Source: Thelephora terrestris (taxonomy: Eukaryota; Basidiomycota; Agaricomycetes; Thelephorales; Thelephoraceae). From it: 64,000 nucleotides of DNA. The position numbers and the translations under genes were made by a program. Where the stretch lies: contig WIUZ02000020.1 of the NCBI GenBank assembly GCA_015956445.1, positions 682,001-746,000 on the forward strand. Reading direction: 5' to 3'. Below are positions 14,667 to 26,327 of the stretch, one piece after another. Below the pieces are notes generated by a model. That model worked only from the letters and a program-made list of their open reading frames with translations, did no database searches and was not told where the DNA came from. Position 1 is the stretch's first letter. Every line of letters starts with the position of its first letter.

Positions 14667-14834
14667 CGTATGCTGCAGGCATACATTTATCAACCCCAAG
14701 TCCGCCACGACCGATGAAAAAGGTCGCTAAGGCAAGAAGTCCCACAGTTACGTATGCTGCAGGCATACATTTATCAACCCCAAGTCCGCCACTACCGATG
14801 AAAAAGGTCGCCAAGGCAAAAAGTCCCACAGTTA
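14667..14834 (+). repeat. 84-bp direct tandem duplication (28-codon unit)
   Basis: Two head-to-tail copies, 14667-14750 and 14751-14834, differ at only a few positions. The period is a multiple of three, so both copies can be read in one frame as a YAAGIHLSTPSPP...MKKVAKA.SPTVT unit. It spans the 5' end of the pseudokinase gene. Confidence 0.85.
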
Positions 14835-16604
14835 CAATGCCTCTTGGCTTTCCAAGCGCTTACCGGCGCATCAACGAGATCTCAGGGGTAACACCGCTCA
14901 CTGTCTCTCCTCCCAACGCTATTAACTCTGTTCAAGGAAATTGCGAAAAGAAAAGACGGACCGAACGGGGAACGTTTTACTGAGCTTCTGCAGCTGTGTA
15001 CTCGTTGGCACGCAGTCCCGGCCTCGTATGAACTTGGGGATGTCGTGAAGCAGGGAAACCGTGCCCAACACGTCTCCCGGGTGACCCAAATCTGGAAGGG
15101 TATGCACTATGGTGAGGTGGTGGCCCTCAAGGTTTTTGGGCTGCCCCAAGATGATCCTGACACAAACATGGCCAAAGAAGTAGGCGCGCTGTACATTCCC
15201 CATCAAGGAGCTCGTTTGTTGTTGTGCTGACGGATGTTGTAGCGGTTTTGCACAGCAGCGGTTCTGTTGAAACAATTAAAACACAAGCACATCCTCCCTT
15301 TCTATGGGGTGTCAACGGCCACTCCTGACTTCTGTCTAGTGTTTCCCTGGTACAAAAATGGCAATATCGAACGATATCTGGAGAACAATCTAGGTATAAA
15401 CCGATACAACTTGGCCAGTACATTCAAACTAACCATGTATTCCCGGTGCTCACATGAGAATCACGAACAGGTATCAGGTGTGGTCAAAGGGTTGCTCTTC
15501 TTGCACTCCAATGGAGTGGTTCATGGTGCTTTACGACCAGTAGGCGACACTTTATTTTCGTTGATAATGGTTAACAGCATGAACAGAGTCACGTTTTAAT
15601 CGACAATGATGGCAATGCTCGTTTAACTATTTCCCCATACGATGCCATAAATCCTCACCCTCCAAGCACTCGTCGTTCATCGTACTGGTTGCCCGAAGCC
15701 CCCAAGTGTATCAGCTACGTGGCACCGGAAAATAGAGAGTCTTCGACAATGACGACAGAGGGCGACATGTATGGAATTGCCATGGTCATCTACGAGGTGA
15801 GGCCCCATCAATCCGTATTAACCGACCCGAGAGACAAAGCTCACGTCGGCTCCCTAGGTGTTGACAGGGATAGCGCCGCACTGGGAGTGTCGCGACCAAG
15901 ACTCGTCATTTCGAGTGGCAGAAGAAGGGAATCCTATGCGGCCTCCTGGCGCGATTGAGGATCGGATCTGGAAACCCCTTAGGAAATGCTGGAAGAAGGA
16001 TCATTCTGCACGTCCACCGATCGCCGAAGTCTGCGATGCCCTCGGATTTGGTTCCAAAATCACCCAGACCTCTCGGAGGCGCCCTCCTCTGAGGCGGCCC
16101 TTAGCCGGAGGGTTGCCAAGGACGTTGGAGTTGCATGTCCACAGCATCAAATTTTCGCAAGACTTGGAAAGTGGGCAGCAATTTTATGTCAGGTTCAAGT
16201 ATCGAAACAGAGAGTTCAAGACTTCTCCGACGAATCTTAAAAATGATTGGGGTGGACATACATGGTTTGCTTTCTGTTCGTTTCAACTCTCGCTACTGTC
16301 GCTAAGTCCCACACAGGAACGGTCCGGAAAACTGGGTGATAGATATGGATCAAGAATTTGACCATCAGCTAGTCGTCTTGGACGTGTTCATCCAAACTGA
16401 TCCAGCCAAGAGGGACAAGGTTTGCGCCGCAGGAAGTTTCTCCGTAAGTGTGTCCACCCGCGACCACGGATTTTGCTGACCACCCACATCCAGCTCACAA
16501 ACAGCGTCAACAAGCAAATCATAGTGGTCCTCAATGCATCGAACTATGGGAAAGCGGGGGTTAAGATCTTAGCGCTAGAAAAGCAGTTTTCTATGTCCCT
16601 TTAG
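14714..16604 (+). CDS. Pseudokinase with C-terminal C2-like domain
   Basis: Head-to-tail with the active kinase, about 90 bp downstream. Introns at about 14889-14936, 15179-15240, 15542-15594 and others give a continuous model. The ATP lysine is kept (VVALKVF), but the glycine loop is unrecognisable. The catalytic loop reads HGALRPSHVLID: Asp to Ala, with the following Lys to Arg and Asn to His. The DFG position reads TISPYD. These losses predict no phosphotransfer. After a C-lobe ending CWKKDHSARPPI comes a beta-rich segment of about 120 residues (LELHVHSIKFSQDLESGQQF..., then WVIDMDQEF) that resembles a C2 domain by pattern only. The start is uncertain because the 84-bp tandem repeat covers it; an upstream exon or a fusion with the kinase gene is possible. 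Confidence 0.7.
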
Positions 16605-17776
16605 CACAATTTCACCACTTCGCAAGGTTGTTCGAACCTCTGCAACGATCGTCCGACCGACTTTGTTCAGTGCCGTAATGGTTTTACTGAGGCCCTGGGG
16701 GGATCGGGTCAATCAGATCATTTTTTCAACGGATGACGCTAGGTGTTGGAGGACTCCGTGAACTATATGTGCTGCCGTCACTGCCTCATCGAAGTTCATC
16801 CTTTGAGACTACAACGACGATTTTGGGAGGGATCGTACTATACACTTGTCTCCTTTATGCAACGAAGGGCCTAGAGAGCCGTATCGTTTTTCGTGGTGTC
16901 GTTGAATCCGGGTGTATCGATGAGCACAACTCGTCTCCCGTCGAGCGTGAGCTCGTTTGCGAGCCGGACGCCAGGCGCGCGTGACTCTAAGGATGTCCCG
17001 ACCTGCAGATTCGGCCTGCTGGCGATGTTTACGAACTATACTACCCACCAATTCTTATGGGCTGATCCATTGAGGAAGGGTAACGGATCGAAGAGCGAAT
17101 GTGACGCAGTCGTGTTTAGAAAATTGGCCTGGGATGTAAGGCCTTGGAATCAATCACAGATTATCAAAAGAGACGACGATCGGCTCACATCAAAGAATCA
17201 ACGAATGGAACGACAGGTGCGACATCACCCCGGTCACAGAGATCGTCAGGAACATGGGCCGAGACCCCATAATACCAAACAACCAATGGCATATGGATTA
17301 CCACAACGATCCATACAAATCGTCACCACCCTTATCCGACCCGTCCCAACGATCAGAACCTCGCCCATCAACACGTACAGCATGCCCCTTGCCCAGACAC
17401 GTTCACAGGGTCACTCCCCACCCCCGTCGGCCCGTTCTTCCTATCAACCAATCGGAACGGAGTGGACTATCTTACAGCCCAAAGACCCCACCACCTGATC
17501 ACCCTATCACTGATCCCATCACTGACCCCATTCCAGCCCCTTGCCACGACTGCTGCCTCGCAGCCATCAAGAAGCGAAAGAACCCTAGGGTTCCCATCCA
17601 TGTTGTCAATGTTTTCCCAGAGAACTTGATCGAAAAGTTACTTAAGGAAACACATACCAAACGACCTGCTTCTTCCATCCCCAACCCCCCTCCCTCCCCC
17701 CCCCCTTTCCTCCATCTCCTCCATCCCCTCAGGGGAACTTCTCTCATTCGCAGGCTTTCTGGTCTCTAAGGAAACC
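16605..17776. other. Intergenic region left of the mobile-element island
   Basis: It contains the GTPase relic (16876-17190) and a Pro/Ser-rich open frame, 17254-17769, with no recognisable domain (long C-runs near 17690). I do not call a gene there. The final 23 bp (17754-17776) look like the start of an exon interrupted by the copia insertion. Confidence 0.45.
16876..17190 (-). pseudogene. Degraded copy of the CaaX GTPase, P-loop exon deleted
   Basis: It aligns with 7190-7345 of the intact gene, for example TCGATGAGCACAACTCG and CCGTCGAGCGTGAGCTCGTT. It then jumps directly to the region around the start codon (GGGCTGATCCATTG), so the P-loop exon and adjoining introns are missing. The 5' flank continues to about 17190. 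It is non-functional. Confidence 0.75.
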
Positions 17777-18130
17777 TGTTGAGCAGGTAGAGTATATTCT
17801 ATACTACTACATGGCGTACTCTAGTTCTTACCTGAGAGGGGAAGATATAGTAGTGCAAGTGGGAGAGAGAGAGAGAGAAGCGATTGATTGATCTATGGAC
17901 ACATGTGGGGTATATATACTATCTACTCTATTATCGTCACATCTATACAGTGTGACTGATGCATGGTCCGTGCGGCGGCTTAAGGCACGCGCGTGTCATA
18001 CCGATCGATCGGGTCACTGATGTGACACTGTCCCTTCGGGTCGCTTTATTCAGCGCTCTCCGGCATCGGCTCTCGCACGAAGTGGTAGAGCCGGTTGACC
18101 CGTTGCCGGGCACAGACCTTCAGTTCAACA
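17777..18130 (-). repeat. copia 3' LTR
   Basis: 354 bp, TGTTGA...TCAACA, with short inverted ends and a GA-dinucleotide run near 17865. It matches 26737-27092 and the solo copy at 55817-56169. Outer flank AAACC. Confidence 0.95.
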
Positions 18131-18141
18131 CTCCCCCTTAC
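18131..18141 (-). promoter_or_regulatory. Polypurine tract of the copia element
   Basis: On the minus strand this reads GTAAGGGGGAG, directly abutting the 3' LTR. It is the expected plus-strand DNA primer site. Confidence 0.8.
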
Positions 18142-18762
18142 TAAGTACAGCTCCCTGTATAACTTTATTGGTGGGAACTGGACTGTAGTAAGTTGGAGGT
18201 ATGTGCTCAGAAGAATTCAAGGCCTAAGGCATCTCTAAATTTTCTGAGTTTGACGACTCCAAGGTTCTTCGTCAGGAGGTCCGCGGGATTGTCATCTCCG
18301 GGAATGAAGTACACTACCACGCGTCCATCATTGATGACCTCGCGAATATAATGATAGCGGATGTCGATGTGTTTCGACCTCTTTTCAGTAACCGGGTTTG
18401 AGGCGATAAAGATCGAGCCTTGGTTATCTCCGCAGATTGGGATTGTCAGGAACATGGTATTTTTAAACTTTTTATAACACGCTCTTTCTTCGAACTCTTC
18501 TTACCAATTCTTATGTGTTGAATGCTTCACATTCTTTATCCTTCACACCAATCATTCGAAACACACACACGCGCGTACTATTCCCAGCGAATCCACAACG
18601 AGCTATACAAGTGCTACCCAAGTCTATCAAAAGTCGACTCTATCTACGGCAGGCCTCATGGTCATCACCCTTCCATCCCGGAGATCGAAGTGCTGGCCCC
18701 TCCTCGCTAGGACCTCCCCGAACATGGCGTCACCATCTTCGGCACTCAGCTGAACGACTAGT

Positions 18763-20364
18763 TCAAGCCGATAGGAAGAGATGCCTTCGAGCGGACCGAT
18801 CAGCCTCCCAGATGTCACCGAACTGCTGAACACCTGGTCCCACATCTCCATCACCGGGTGACTGCTCGACAGTACTGTCGACATAGTCGGCAAGCGATCC
18901 TCCGTCTCCCTCATCGGACCCCTGGGCGGAATCCTGTCTTGCGAGTCGAAGCTGGTGGCGAAGCTGGATCTCCGACTCGACTTGTCGGTAGGGACGGTTG
19001 ACCCGATAGCGGAACTCTTGTCCCCCACCTCGACCAGACTGGTCACCATCCGACTCGACTGGACGAGGATAGGGATTAGCCGATGGAGCCATGCGATGAG
19101 CAGGACGGCATCGAGAGCGTTTGCAACGTTGCCCCTTAGTCACCGGACGTACCTCGGCGACCCTCGGAGCATCTTCAGCTCGGTCAACCTCCATGACCTC
19201 ATCCTCGATCTTCACCCACCGATGGATCGGTTGCAAGGCGCAGCGCCCACAGTTCTCCTTGTCGGAAGCGGCCAAGGTGGAAGCCGGAGCCGGAGTCGGA
19301 ACGGGAACCGAGTTCTCGATCGGAGGCGTCGCATAGGACGAAGGGTTAGGCGATGGGAGTACCACCTCGTCGGCGTACTCCAACTCGAACGGAACATCGG
19401 CTGTCCCCTGACCAACCAATTTGGGACCCTCCTTGCAATTACAGGTCTTGTCCTGCAAGGACTCGACCTGCGCTGTCAACACGGCCACCACGTTCTCGAG
19501 TTCCTCGGTCTAGGAAATGTCAGCTTCCATCATTCTAAGCAATGATGAAAGCAGCATTACCTTTTCATCCCTCCTGGCCAATGCCCCCTTAATGTTGTTA
19601 TCCCTAACCTTCAACCCGGCGATCAACTCTTGATGGTTGGCGACCATTGCCTCCAACGCCTCGTTCGTCCCTTGCTGGAAGGCAGCCAAGGTCTCCTTCA
19701 ATTGAAGACCCTCTGCTGACAAACGAAGGACGTCTGCCTTCGCCTCCTTCACCTCGCGCTCCAAACGCTCAACCTAGGCAGTTTGATTAGTCGAGAGTCA
19801 TACTCGAATATTCAAACGGAGAACCTACCTTGCTCTCCCCCTCCCGAACGAGCGACCACAATAACGACGTAGCAGCAGTGGCATGGCGGACGGCCCGAGG
19901 AACGGTCGCTCCGTGCTCCAATAGGTCCTGATCGTAGATTCCCCTCTGCAGGGTGTACCAGAGCTCCTTCTTGATCGGATGCTCCAGCTCCCCGAACCTA
20001 CCCCTCATTCGGAAGGCTACCTTCTCGGCGATGATCGTACGGACCCAGAGCTCATCATCCCAGGTCAACCCCATCAAGTGGGGCATCGTCTCCCTGAGAC
20101 GTTCGGCGTCCACTTCCGTGACGACCTCTAAGATCTAGAAGCCGTTAGTTTGACATCAACGCCAAAAGAACGTTCCTCTACCTAGAGGAAGGCGTTAGTG
20201 CGAACATACTAAGCTCTAGGTCTCCCCCATACCTGGTCATCTGTGGTATAGGGAGTTCCCGCGGCACAAGCGTAGGATTTGCGGGCGGCGGCACGACGGT
20301 CAATGCGAGAGATGGTGGAGATGCCATTGGCGACTTTGTAGGTATGGTTGTTGGGGAAGGACAT
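18763..20364 (-). CDS. Element A protein: coiled coil with Cys clusters and acidic tail
   Basis: Four exons (20233-20364, 19829-20134, 19561-19773, 18763-19509) join in phase 0 at GT-AG introns to an intact protein of about 465 residues. The N-terminus is MSFPNNHTYKVANG. The second exon encodes a Trp-rich block (LWYTLQRGIYDQDLLEHG). The third is a coiled coil (VERLEREVKEAKADVLRL...). The fourth has CNCKEG and CGRC cysteine pairs, a basic patch (KGQRCKRSRCR) and an acidic, Asp/Glu/Gly-rich end. I recognise no family. It has no transposase, RT or integrase motif. The retained introns argue against spread through spliced RNA. Confidence 0.75.
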
Positions 20365-20430
20365 GTTTTGGTAAGATGATGGGGAAGTTGCTGGTGTTGC
20401 TGATCAAGGATGGCTCCAAGAAGACGTCCT

Positions 20431-20440
20431 TCTTATAGCC
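20431..20440 (-). promoter_or_regulatory. TATA-like box of the element A gene
   Basis: The minus strand reads GGCTATAAGA, about 70 bp upstream of the start at 20364. The equivalent GGCTATAAGA is kept in copy A2 near 54545. Confidence 0.5.
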
Positions 20441-23400
20441 TAGATCGGTGATCCTTCACGTGACCTACCTCGACGAACCTCATTGGTCCGGGTCACATCA
20501 ACTTCCGCCCCTGTACCATCATTGTCGGCTTACTACATCAAGCTGACACCTCGGCCCGCGGGACGGCCTTGGAAGAACTTCGTTCCGGAACGCCTAGAAC
20601 GCGCACGCACTAAAAATAGGTCTCAAGACCCTGATGACCCCTTTATGACATCACGAACCCCTTTTTACGACCCCTCATGACTTGACGATTACGAACAACC
20701 CTGGACCCTGGAACACACACGTGGGCACGGGGTATCAACATTTGGACACTGTGCTTCTAATCGGATAGTAACCCTATCTGATCTAGTTGTGCTTTGGAAG
20801 CAGAGTAGGCCCGAGCCGAGAACAGCGGCCGAAGAATATAATCCCTGGTGCCACTTAGGAAGAACGATATTCCCAGGTGCTATGCCTAATCAAGACTGGG
20901 TCTGATCAAGCGATTACGGTTGCAACTCCCAGGTTACTGCCCGTCCGTTGGTACCATACCACCTACAGACAACAAGGGATGTGTAGAGTCTTCGATATCT
21001 CTGGCCAATCGCAGAAGCCACGAGACGGACTCACCTGACCCTTGGGTGTGGTCTGGATTCAGGTACGAACTTTCATGACCCATGCCCCTATTTCTTTTAG
21101 GACTAGTGTTATCTTTACCCTTATGTTTCATGCGGACATTCGTTATCTTTTATGCAATCCTTCACACGCTAGTAAGGCCCTTTGTCCTTTATTCTCCCAC
21201 GCGTCATATTTGTTCGCTTCCCTTACTTAGCGTTCTCACACTCCTTATCTCCCTTTGTTCTGAACTTGATAAGGGTATATTAGGGTATTGACGTCATGGC
21301 CACTCCTTTAGTATAAGTAGCAACTGTGGCTGTATCGTAGTACCTTAGTTTTGTTACCTCAGGAAATCCTCTGCCCTTCTCAGCCCAGTTGCAGTTAAGG
21401 ACAAGTCAGAGTTTCTTGTTTGATCCAAGACATCCCCATCTGCTCTCCCTCCCGCTCTGCGCGTCAACTGCGCCTCGTAATTATAGACTCTCTGCAGTCA
21501 TATTAAAACACCTCGAGCATCCAGTCGATCAACTGGTGGAGTCATCAAATCCTGTCGTAGGGATCAACCCTTGCTTGTTAAACCGAACGAAGTGCGGTTT
21601 AGGTTGGGTTTCTCTTTAGGATTTCAACCTGACTTGTAGTGACCTCGGACAACCTACCGGAAGAATAGAGACGTGATCGTTCTCTCACAAGCTAGTGAGT
21701 ACTCTGCGGAGTCGGCTCAGTGAACTGGTAGTTGTTGGGGTAGAGTGGCCCTGACAGGGATGGCTTTAAGGTCATAGCCGAGCTCCCCCAGTAGGGTATG
21801 CATCCAGACTACTTGGCGGCTACAATCGGAGAGCGCCATGTATTCAGCCTCAGTGGACGACAGCGCAATGGTTTTCTGCGCTCTTGAGGTCCATGAGATG
21901 AGCCCTTTTGCCATTCGGACAAAGTATCCACTTTGGGATCGTCTCTGAGTGGGGTCTGAAGCCCAGTCTGAGTCGGTACAGGCTGAGATACCTTCCCGTG
22001 AATCTCCGTCGTAAGTTAATCGATATTTGGAAGTCCCAATTAAATAGCGGCAGATATACAGCGCTTTCTCGACGTGCTCTTTTGATGGGTTTGCAGCATA
22101 TTGCGCAAGTTTGGTAACCGCAAAGGCGATATCTGGTTGGGTACCCAGCATGAGGTATAGTAAGGAACCAATTATGGTTTGGAACCTGCTTCGTCTTTCC
22201 GGGCATGCTACCTCTGTTGACGGAGTCGGCACATACCCGGCCGGGAGAGGGGTTGTTGCGACCTTAGCATTTTGCATCCCACATCGCTCAAGGACCGTTT
22301 GAAGGTAGGCGCATTGATCTATGGAGATTTTGCTGCCATGTCGGGTGATCCTCATGCGGAGGAAATCGGTTAGGTCCCCTAAATCCCTGGTTTCCCATAT
22401 CTTCATAAACTCCCCCTTGAGCTGCTCCGTAAGCGCTGTGTGGGGTCCGGTAAAGATGGCATTGTCTACGTAGATTAACGCAATCACGAATCTTCCATCT
22501 TTATCCTGGTAGATGAAGATCCCAGCATCTGAGCTCAAGGATTTGAATCCAAGCTTTTCCATGGACCGTTTCAGGGCTCGCCACCATGCGAGCCCGGCTT
22601 GTTTCAGTCCGTAGAGGGCACGCTTTAAGCGGAGAACATGGGTCTCTTTTCCTGGAGCTACGAATCCCTCTGGTTGTTCCATGTATATTTCCTCGTCGAG
22701 TTCGCCGTATAGGTACGCGTTTCGAACATCAAGTCCTTTGAGGACCCATCCTCCGAGGGCGGCCATTGCAAACATTAGGCGCACTGTCTCGAATCGGACA
22801 ACGGGGGAGAACACGGCATCGTAGTCCATTCCCTCAACCTGTGAGAAGCCTTTTGCTACTAAGCGGGCTTTCTTGCGACCATCTGGTTTCTGGTTGAATA
22901 CCCAGTGGTTTTTGATAACCTTGCGGCCTCGAGGGCGCTCTACCAGGTCGTATACTTTGCGCCTGCGAAGAGCTTCCAACTCTTCGTTGCAGGCTGTCCT
23001 CCATTCCTCGAGCTCTGCCTGTGGTAGTGTGGCGATGTCTCGGTATTTCCATTCTTTTGGAGTTTTTTCGTTGGCGGTTGGTGAGACGGCTTTCGAAATT
23101 AAGAGGTTTTGGAGCTCTACTCCCCCTTCCCGGCATAGCCTAGCTAGAAGGGCGTCAGTGTCTTCCTCAGGGGTGGTGAATCCGGATGGTTCAACGGACT
23201 TCTCAACCTCATCTTCGGACTCTGACGCTGCTTCGGTCTCTTCCTTAGCGGAGGATTCTCTCTCAGGAAGTAGCTGCGTGCTAGGTCCGGGAACTGCTCC
23301 TGAACTTCGCCCGCGCCTAGGTGCTACGGAAAAATCTCCGACAACCTTCTTCCAATCCTTCATACGCCGGGTAGATTTAATTATCTCTACCGGATGCTTA

Positions 23401-25343
23401 CTACCGTAAACATTGCCGGGCTTGGCCGGTACCTTCCGCTCACGCTGAGGCCTCTGAGTCTTAGTAGGTGACGGAGGCATAATCGTTGGCGGGGCGGGTG
23501 GTGCATCCTCAGGGCCGGAATCAGAGCTAGAGCTGGGTGTAGGTGATCTCGGCGGTTCCGAACTGGGCGCTCTAGATTGCACCGGCGTCTGCGGCCGTGG
23601 TGCGGGCTCAATAGCACGTTCCTTGCCTTTTGAGGAAGGCTTGGGGGTAGGTTTGGGACGCGCTGAGGGTGCTGCGTCATCTTCCTCTTGTCCTCCTGGA
23701 AGGGGACACTGGCAGTTACCGTCTTTATGACAGTGATGACTGGGTAGGGGTGGCGCAGTAGATTGCAGCCGTGTGTTTCGCCGTACACTGGCAGTTGGGC
23801 ACTTTGGAAAGTGCAACTCATCGAAGGTGGCCTGAGCAGCGGAGAAAATGATGTTGTTAGGTCCGCGCATAAAGATCCATCCTTTTCCTCCCGGGTGAGT
23901 ACCTAGGTAGGTCATCAATTCTGATCGGGGCGCGAGTTTGTTTATCCGTACCTCTTCTGGGATGAAGACGTAGGCTCCGCAGCCGAAGACCCGAAGGTGA
24001 TCAATTGAAGGCTTACTTCCATTTAATAGTTGGAATGGAGTCTGCCAATTTAGGCGACGGTTCGGCGTTCGATTGTAAACGTGAGTTGCGTGGTCAAGGG
24101 CGAATTCCCACCAAGACTGAGGGAGGCAAGCCTGTAATCTCATGGATTCCGCCTTATCCATTAATGTTTGAATGATCCTTTCCGCGCGACCGTTTTGTTG
24201 GTGTGCATGCGGAATAGATTGGAGGATCTCAATCCCCTTTTCCTTGAGCATCGTCGTAAATGTTAGGGACGTGTACTCCCCCCCGGCATCGGACATCCAT
24301 CGACGTACTCTCTTCTGGTATTTGGTTTCAACCATAGCCAGGAAGTGTCTGGTAGCCATAAGTGCAGCGTCCTTAGTGCGCAAATTCATGGTCCAGGCGT
24401 GTGAGGTATAGTCGTCATAGAAGACGATTGAGTACTTGTACTTGCGATAGGATTCAATGGGGAAGGTTTTTAGATCCGAATGGATCAGCTCGAAAGGGGT
24501 GCTTGCTCTGGTGTTGGATGGGGGAAAGGTTTTATTTGTCATCTTTCCTTGCGCACATCCAGTGCAGAGGTGCTCTTTTGGGATTTCGACATGAGGAAAA
24601 TCCTTGACATGTTTCCCAGCCTTTTGGATCACTTCTTTTGAGGGGTGAGCCAGTCGGCGGTGCATGATTTCAAAATCAGCACTATAAATGGTCTCAATTT
24701 TGGCGGCAGTAAGTTGCGCTCCGAGGAGAGTTTTGATGACGTAAATACTGTCATCCTCGGTTCGAGGGTGGAAGGTAAGAAATTCTGTTTCTTCCTCATA
24801 GAGTGAGATTTCGCGAGCACTCCCCCTCGAGAGGAGTCCGCTTTTGAGGAACTGACCAAGGGACAGCAGCCTATGGGAGATGTCTGGGACATGATAGACA
24901 GGACTTAGTCGAACGGCCTTTTCGTTTATGTGGAGGACCACTGTTCCTTTACCAATAATCGTCGTGAAGCTGGTCGCTGTTCTTAAAGGAATGGACTCAA
25001 TAGCCTCGTACTCCACGAAGTCGTTTATGTTAAAGGTAAAGTGCCGGGATGCTCCAGAATCGAGCATCCACACAGCTTCAGTTTCACTCGGGGCAGACAA
25101 GGTAAAACAAATATATTCGGAAGCTACTACTGAAGACCTAGACTTATCTTCAGGTGCTTCCACCAAGGCCAGACGGACCGGCAACCGACGCAGGGGAGAC
25201 AACATCCATCTCTTCATCCGACCATCCCAGGCTTACTTCATCCTCGCCTGGCGGGGTACGCGCCTTTTTGCGGGGGCGAGGATCGATTGTCTGCTCATAA
25301 GAGCGTTCCAGCCTTTTTAGGGTCTCAATCGAAGGCTTCACGC

Positions 25344-26327
25344 TTATGCGTGCTGCAAGGTCCCTAGCCTCCTGTACGGAGGGGTAGAAGGAAGGGGCCC
25401 CTGTGCCTTGACGATGGACGGGGGGATGGCGTATGGGAAAAGCCGCCATGGAGGCAAAACCATAATCCGAGACTGAGATGTTAGAGCCGGAGGTTGTGGA
25501 GGGGGAGGTGGCATTTGAGACTCGTCAGTTTGCTGAGCCTGTTGCTGGAATCTTCCTCGGCCCTGGCCTTGGGGCTGGCTCCCGTCGTGCTGCTGCTGCT
25601 GCTGCTGGAAATTTGGGTTCCCAGGGGCGCGCTGTACGTTGGACAACTTTTGTGCTTGTTGTCCGGAGCGACGGGAGCTGGACTTCTGCTCCCAGGCCAG
25701 CTTGACCATTTTCCTCAGCTCATCGATCTGGACTTTACCGATATCGTCGGCCTGGCAGAGGATCTGGGCAAGGTAATCGTAGGCAGGGGGCATCCGGGAG
25801 AGTATCATCATGGCTTTGATGAAATCTGGGACTGCTGCATTGGCTTCAGCGAGTCGACCAAAGTGGGCCATGATTTTATCTATCGCCGGGATGGGGTCCG
25901 CATTTCCGGGGATCTGTACGTCCAGAGCGCTTTTGAACTCCGAATAGATCCCCATTACGCCGGGTTTCCCATATTCCGCATCGATTGCCTGATACAAGGC
26001 CCAAGCGTCCTCTTCGGACTTGTGTTTTGCCTGGATGTCAGGGCTTAGCCTCAGGAATATATTTCCGAGGGCTTTGGAATTGTTTTCCTCCCACGCTTCG
26101 AGTGCGTCTTCGTCAATGTCTTCACCGCCCTCCTGTGCCGGAATTTCTTCAGCATCATTGGTGGCAGGGACAGCTGCTATGTATGGTCGTACCGTTTTGG
26201 TGGGCTTTCCCTTTTTCATCAGTCTCCACTGTCCTTGTGCCATCAAGAAACTTCTGACGGCAGGGGCCCATCGCTGATAGTTGGGGCCTTCGAGGACGGG
26301 GACGAGAGAGGTAAGCTGAGACGACAT
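25344..26327 (-). CDS. copia gag
   Basis: A 327-codon frame. The N-terminus (LVPVLEGPNYQRWAPAVRSFL) is the usual copia capsid start, with a Gln-rich stretch near residues 240-270. No CCHC zinc knuckle is visible. The frame shifts near 25450 into a spacer (to 25150), and again near 25170-25217 into pol. The second shift is +1 at a GGC CTT GGT context, which could be a programmed slip by analogy with Ty1, or mutation. Confidence 0.8.
   Translation of the reverse strand: MSSQLTSLVPVLEGPNYQRWAPAVRSFLMAQGQWRLMKKGKPTKTVRPYIAAVPATNDAEEIPAQEGGEDIDEDALEAWEENNSKALGNIFLRLSPDIQAKHKSEEDAWALYQAIDAEYGKPGVMGIYSEFKSALDVQIPGNADPIPAIDKIMAHFGRLAEANAAVPDFIKAMMILSRMPPAYDYLAQILCQADDIGKVQIDELRKMVKLAWEQKSSSRRSGQQAQKLSNVQRAPGNPNFQQQQQQHDGSQPQGQGRGRFQQQAQQTDESQMPPPPPQPPALTSQSRIMVLPPWRLFPYAIPPSIVKAQGPLPSTPPYRRLGTLQHA

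Larger units (their letters stand above)
18444..21756 (-). mobile_element. Element A1: TGTCA-ended LTR-less mobile element nested in copia
   Basis: A 3313-bp insertion that begins TGTCAGGAACATGG and ends GTGGCCCTGACA on the plus strand. It is flanked by a perfect 5-bp duplication, GGGAT (18439-18443 and 21757-21761). No terminal direct repeat was found, so it is not an LTR element, and only about 7 bp at the ends are inverted (TGTCAGG/CCTGACA). It carries one intron-containing gene on the minus strand and about 1.3 kb of upstream DNA without a clear gene. A second copy, A2, starts at 51762. Confidence 0.9.
18207..25217 (-). pseudogene. copia pol: protease, integrase, RT, RNase H (split by A1)
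   Basis: An open frame of 1166 codons (25217-21717) plus its C-terminal remainder at 18207-18443, separated by element A1. The protease motif LDSGAS is near residue 53. A GAG-pre-integrase His/Cys block with CTGCAQGKM follows, then an integrase core (HSDLKTF, WMSDAGGEYTS, NGRAERI). RT has VAKGFSQ...DVRNAYLYG and the core Y-V-D-N at about residues 916-919, where YVDD is expected. RNase H has CTDSDWA and STEAEYMAL. Removing A1 and one copy of GGGAT restores the frame exactly across the RNase H domain (AIPICGDNQG). With A1 in place the protein is truncated. Confidence 0.9.

Noticed and set aside
17254-17769. Pro/Ser-rich 171-codon frame as a gene
   Set aside because: No domain, homopolymeric C runs, and it overlaps a likely splice acceptor; composition alone explains the open frame.
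18444-21756. Element A1 as an LTR retrotransposon
   Set aside because: TG...CA ends and a 5-bp duplication fit, but no direct terminal repeat could be found inside the element; the same holds for B and C.
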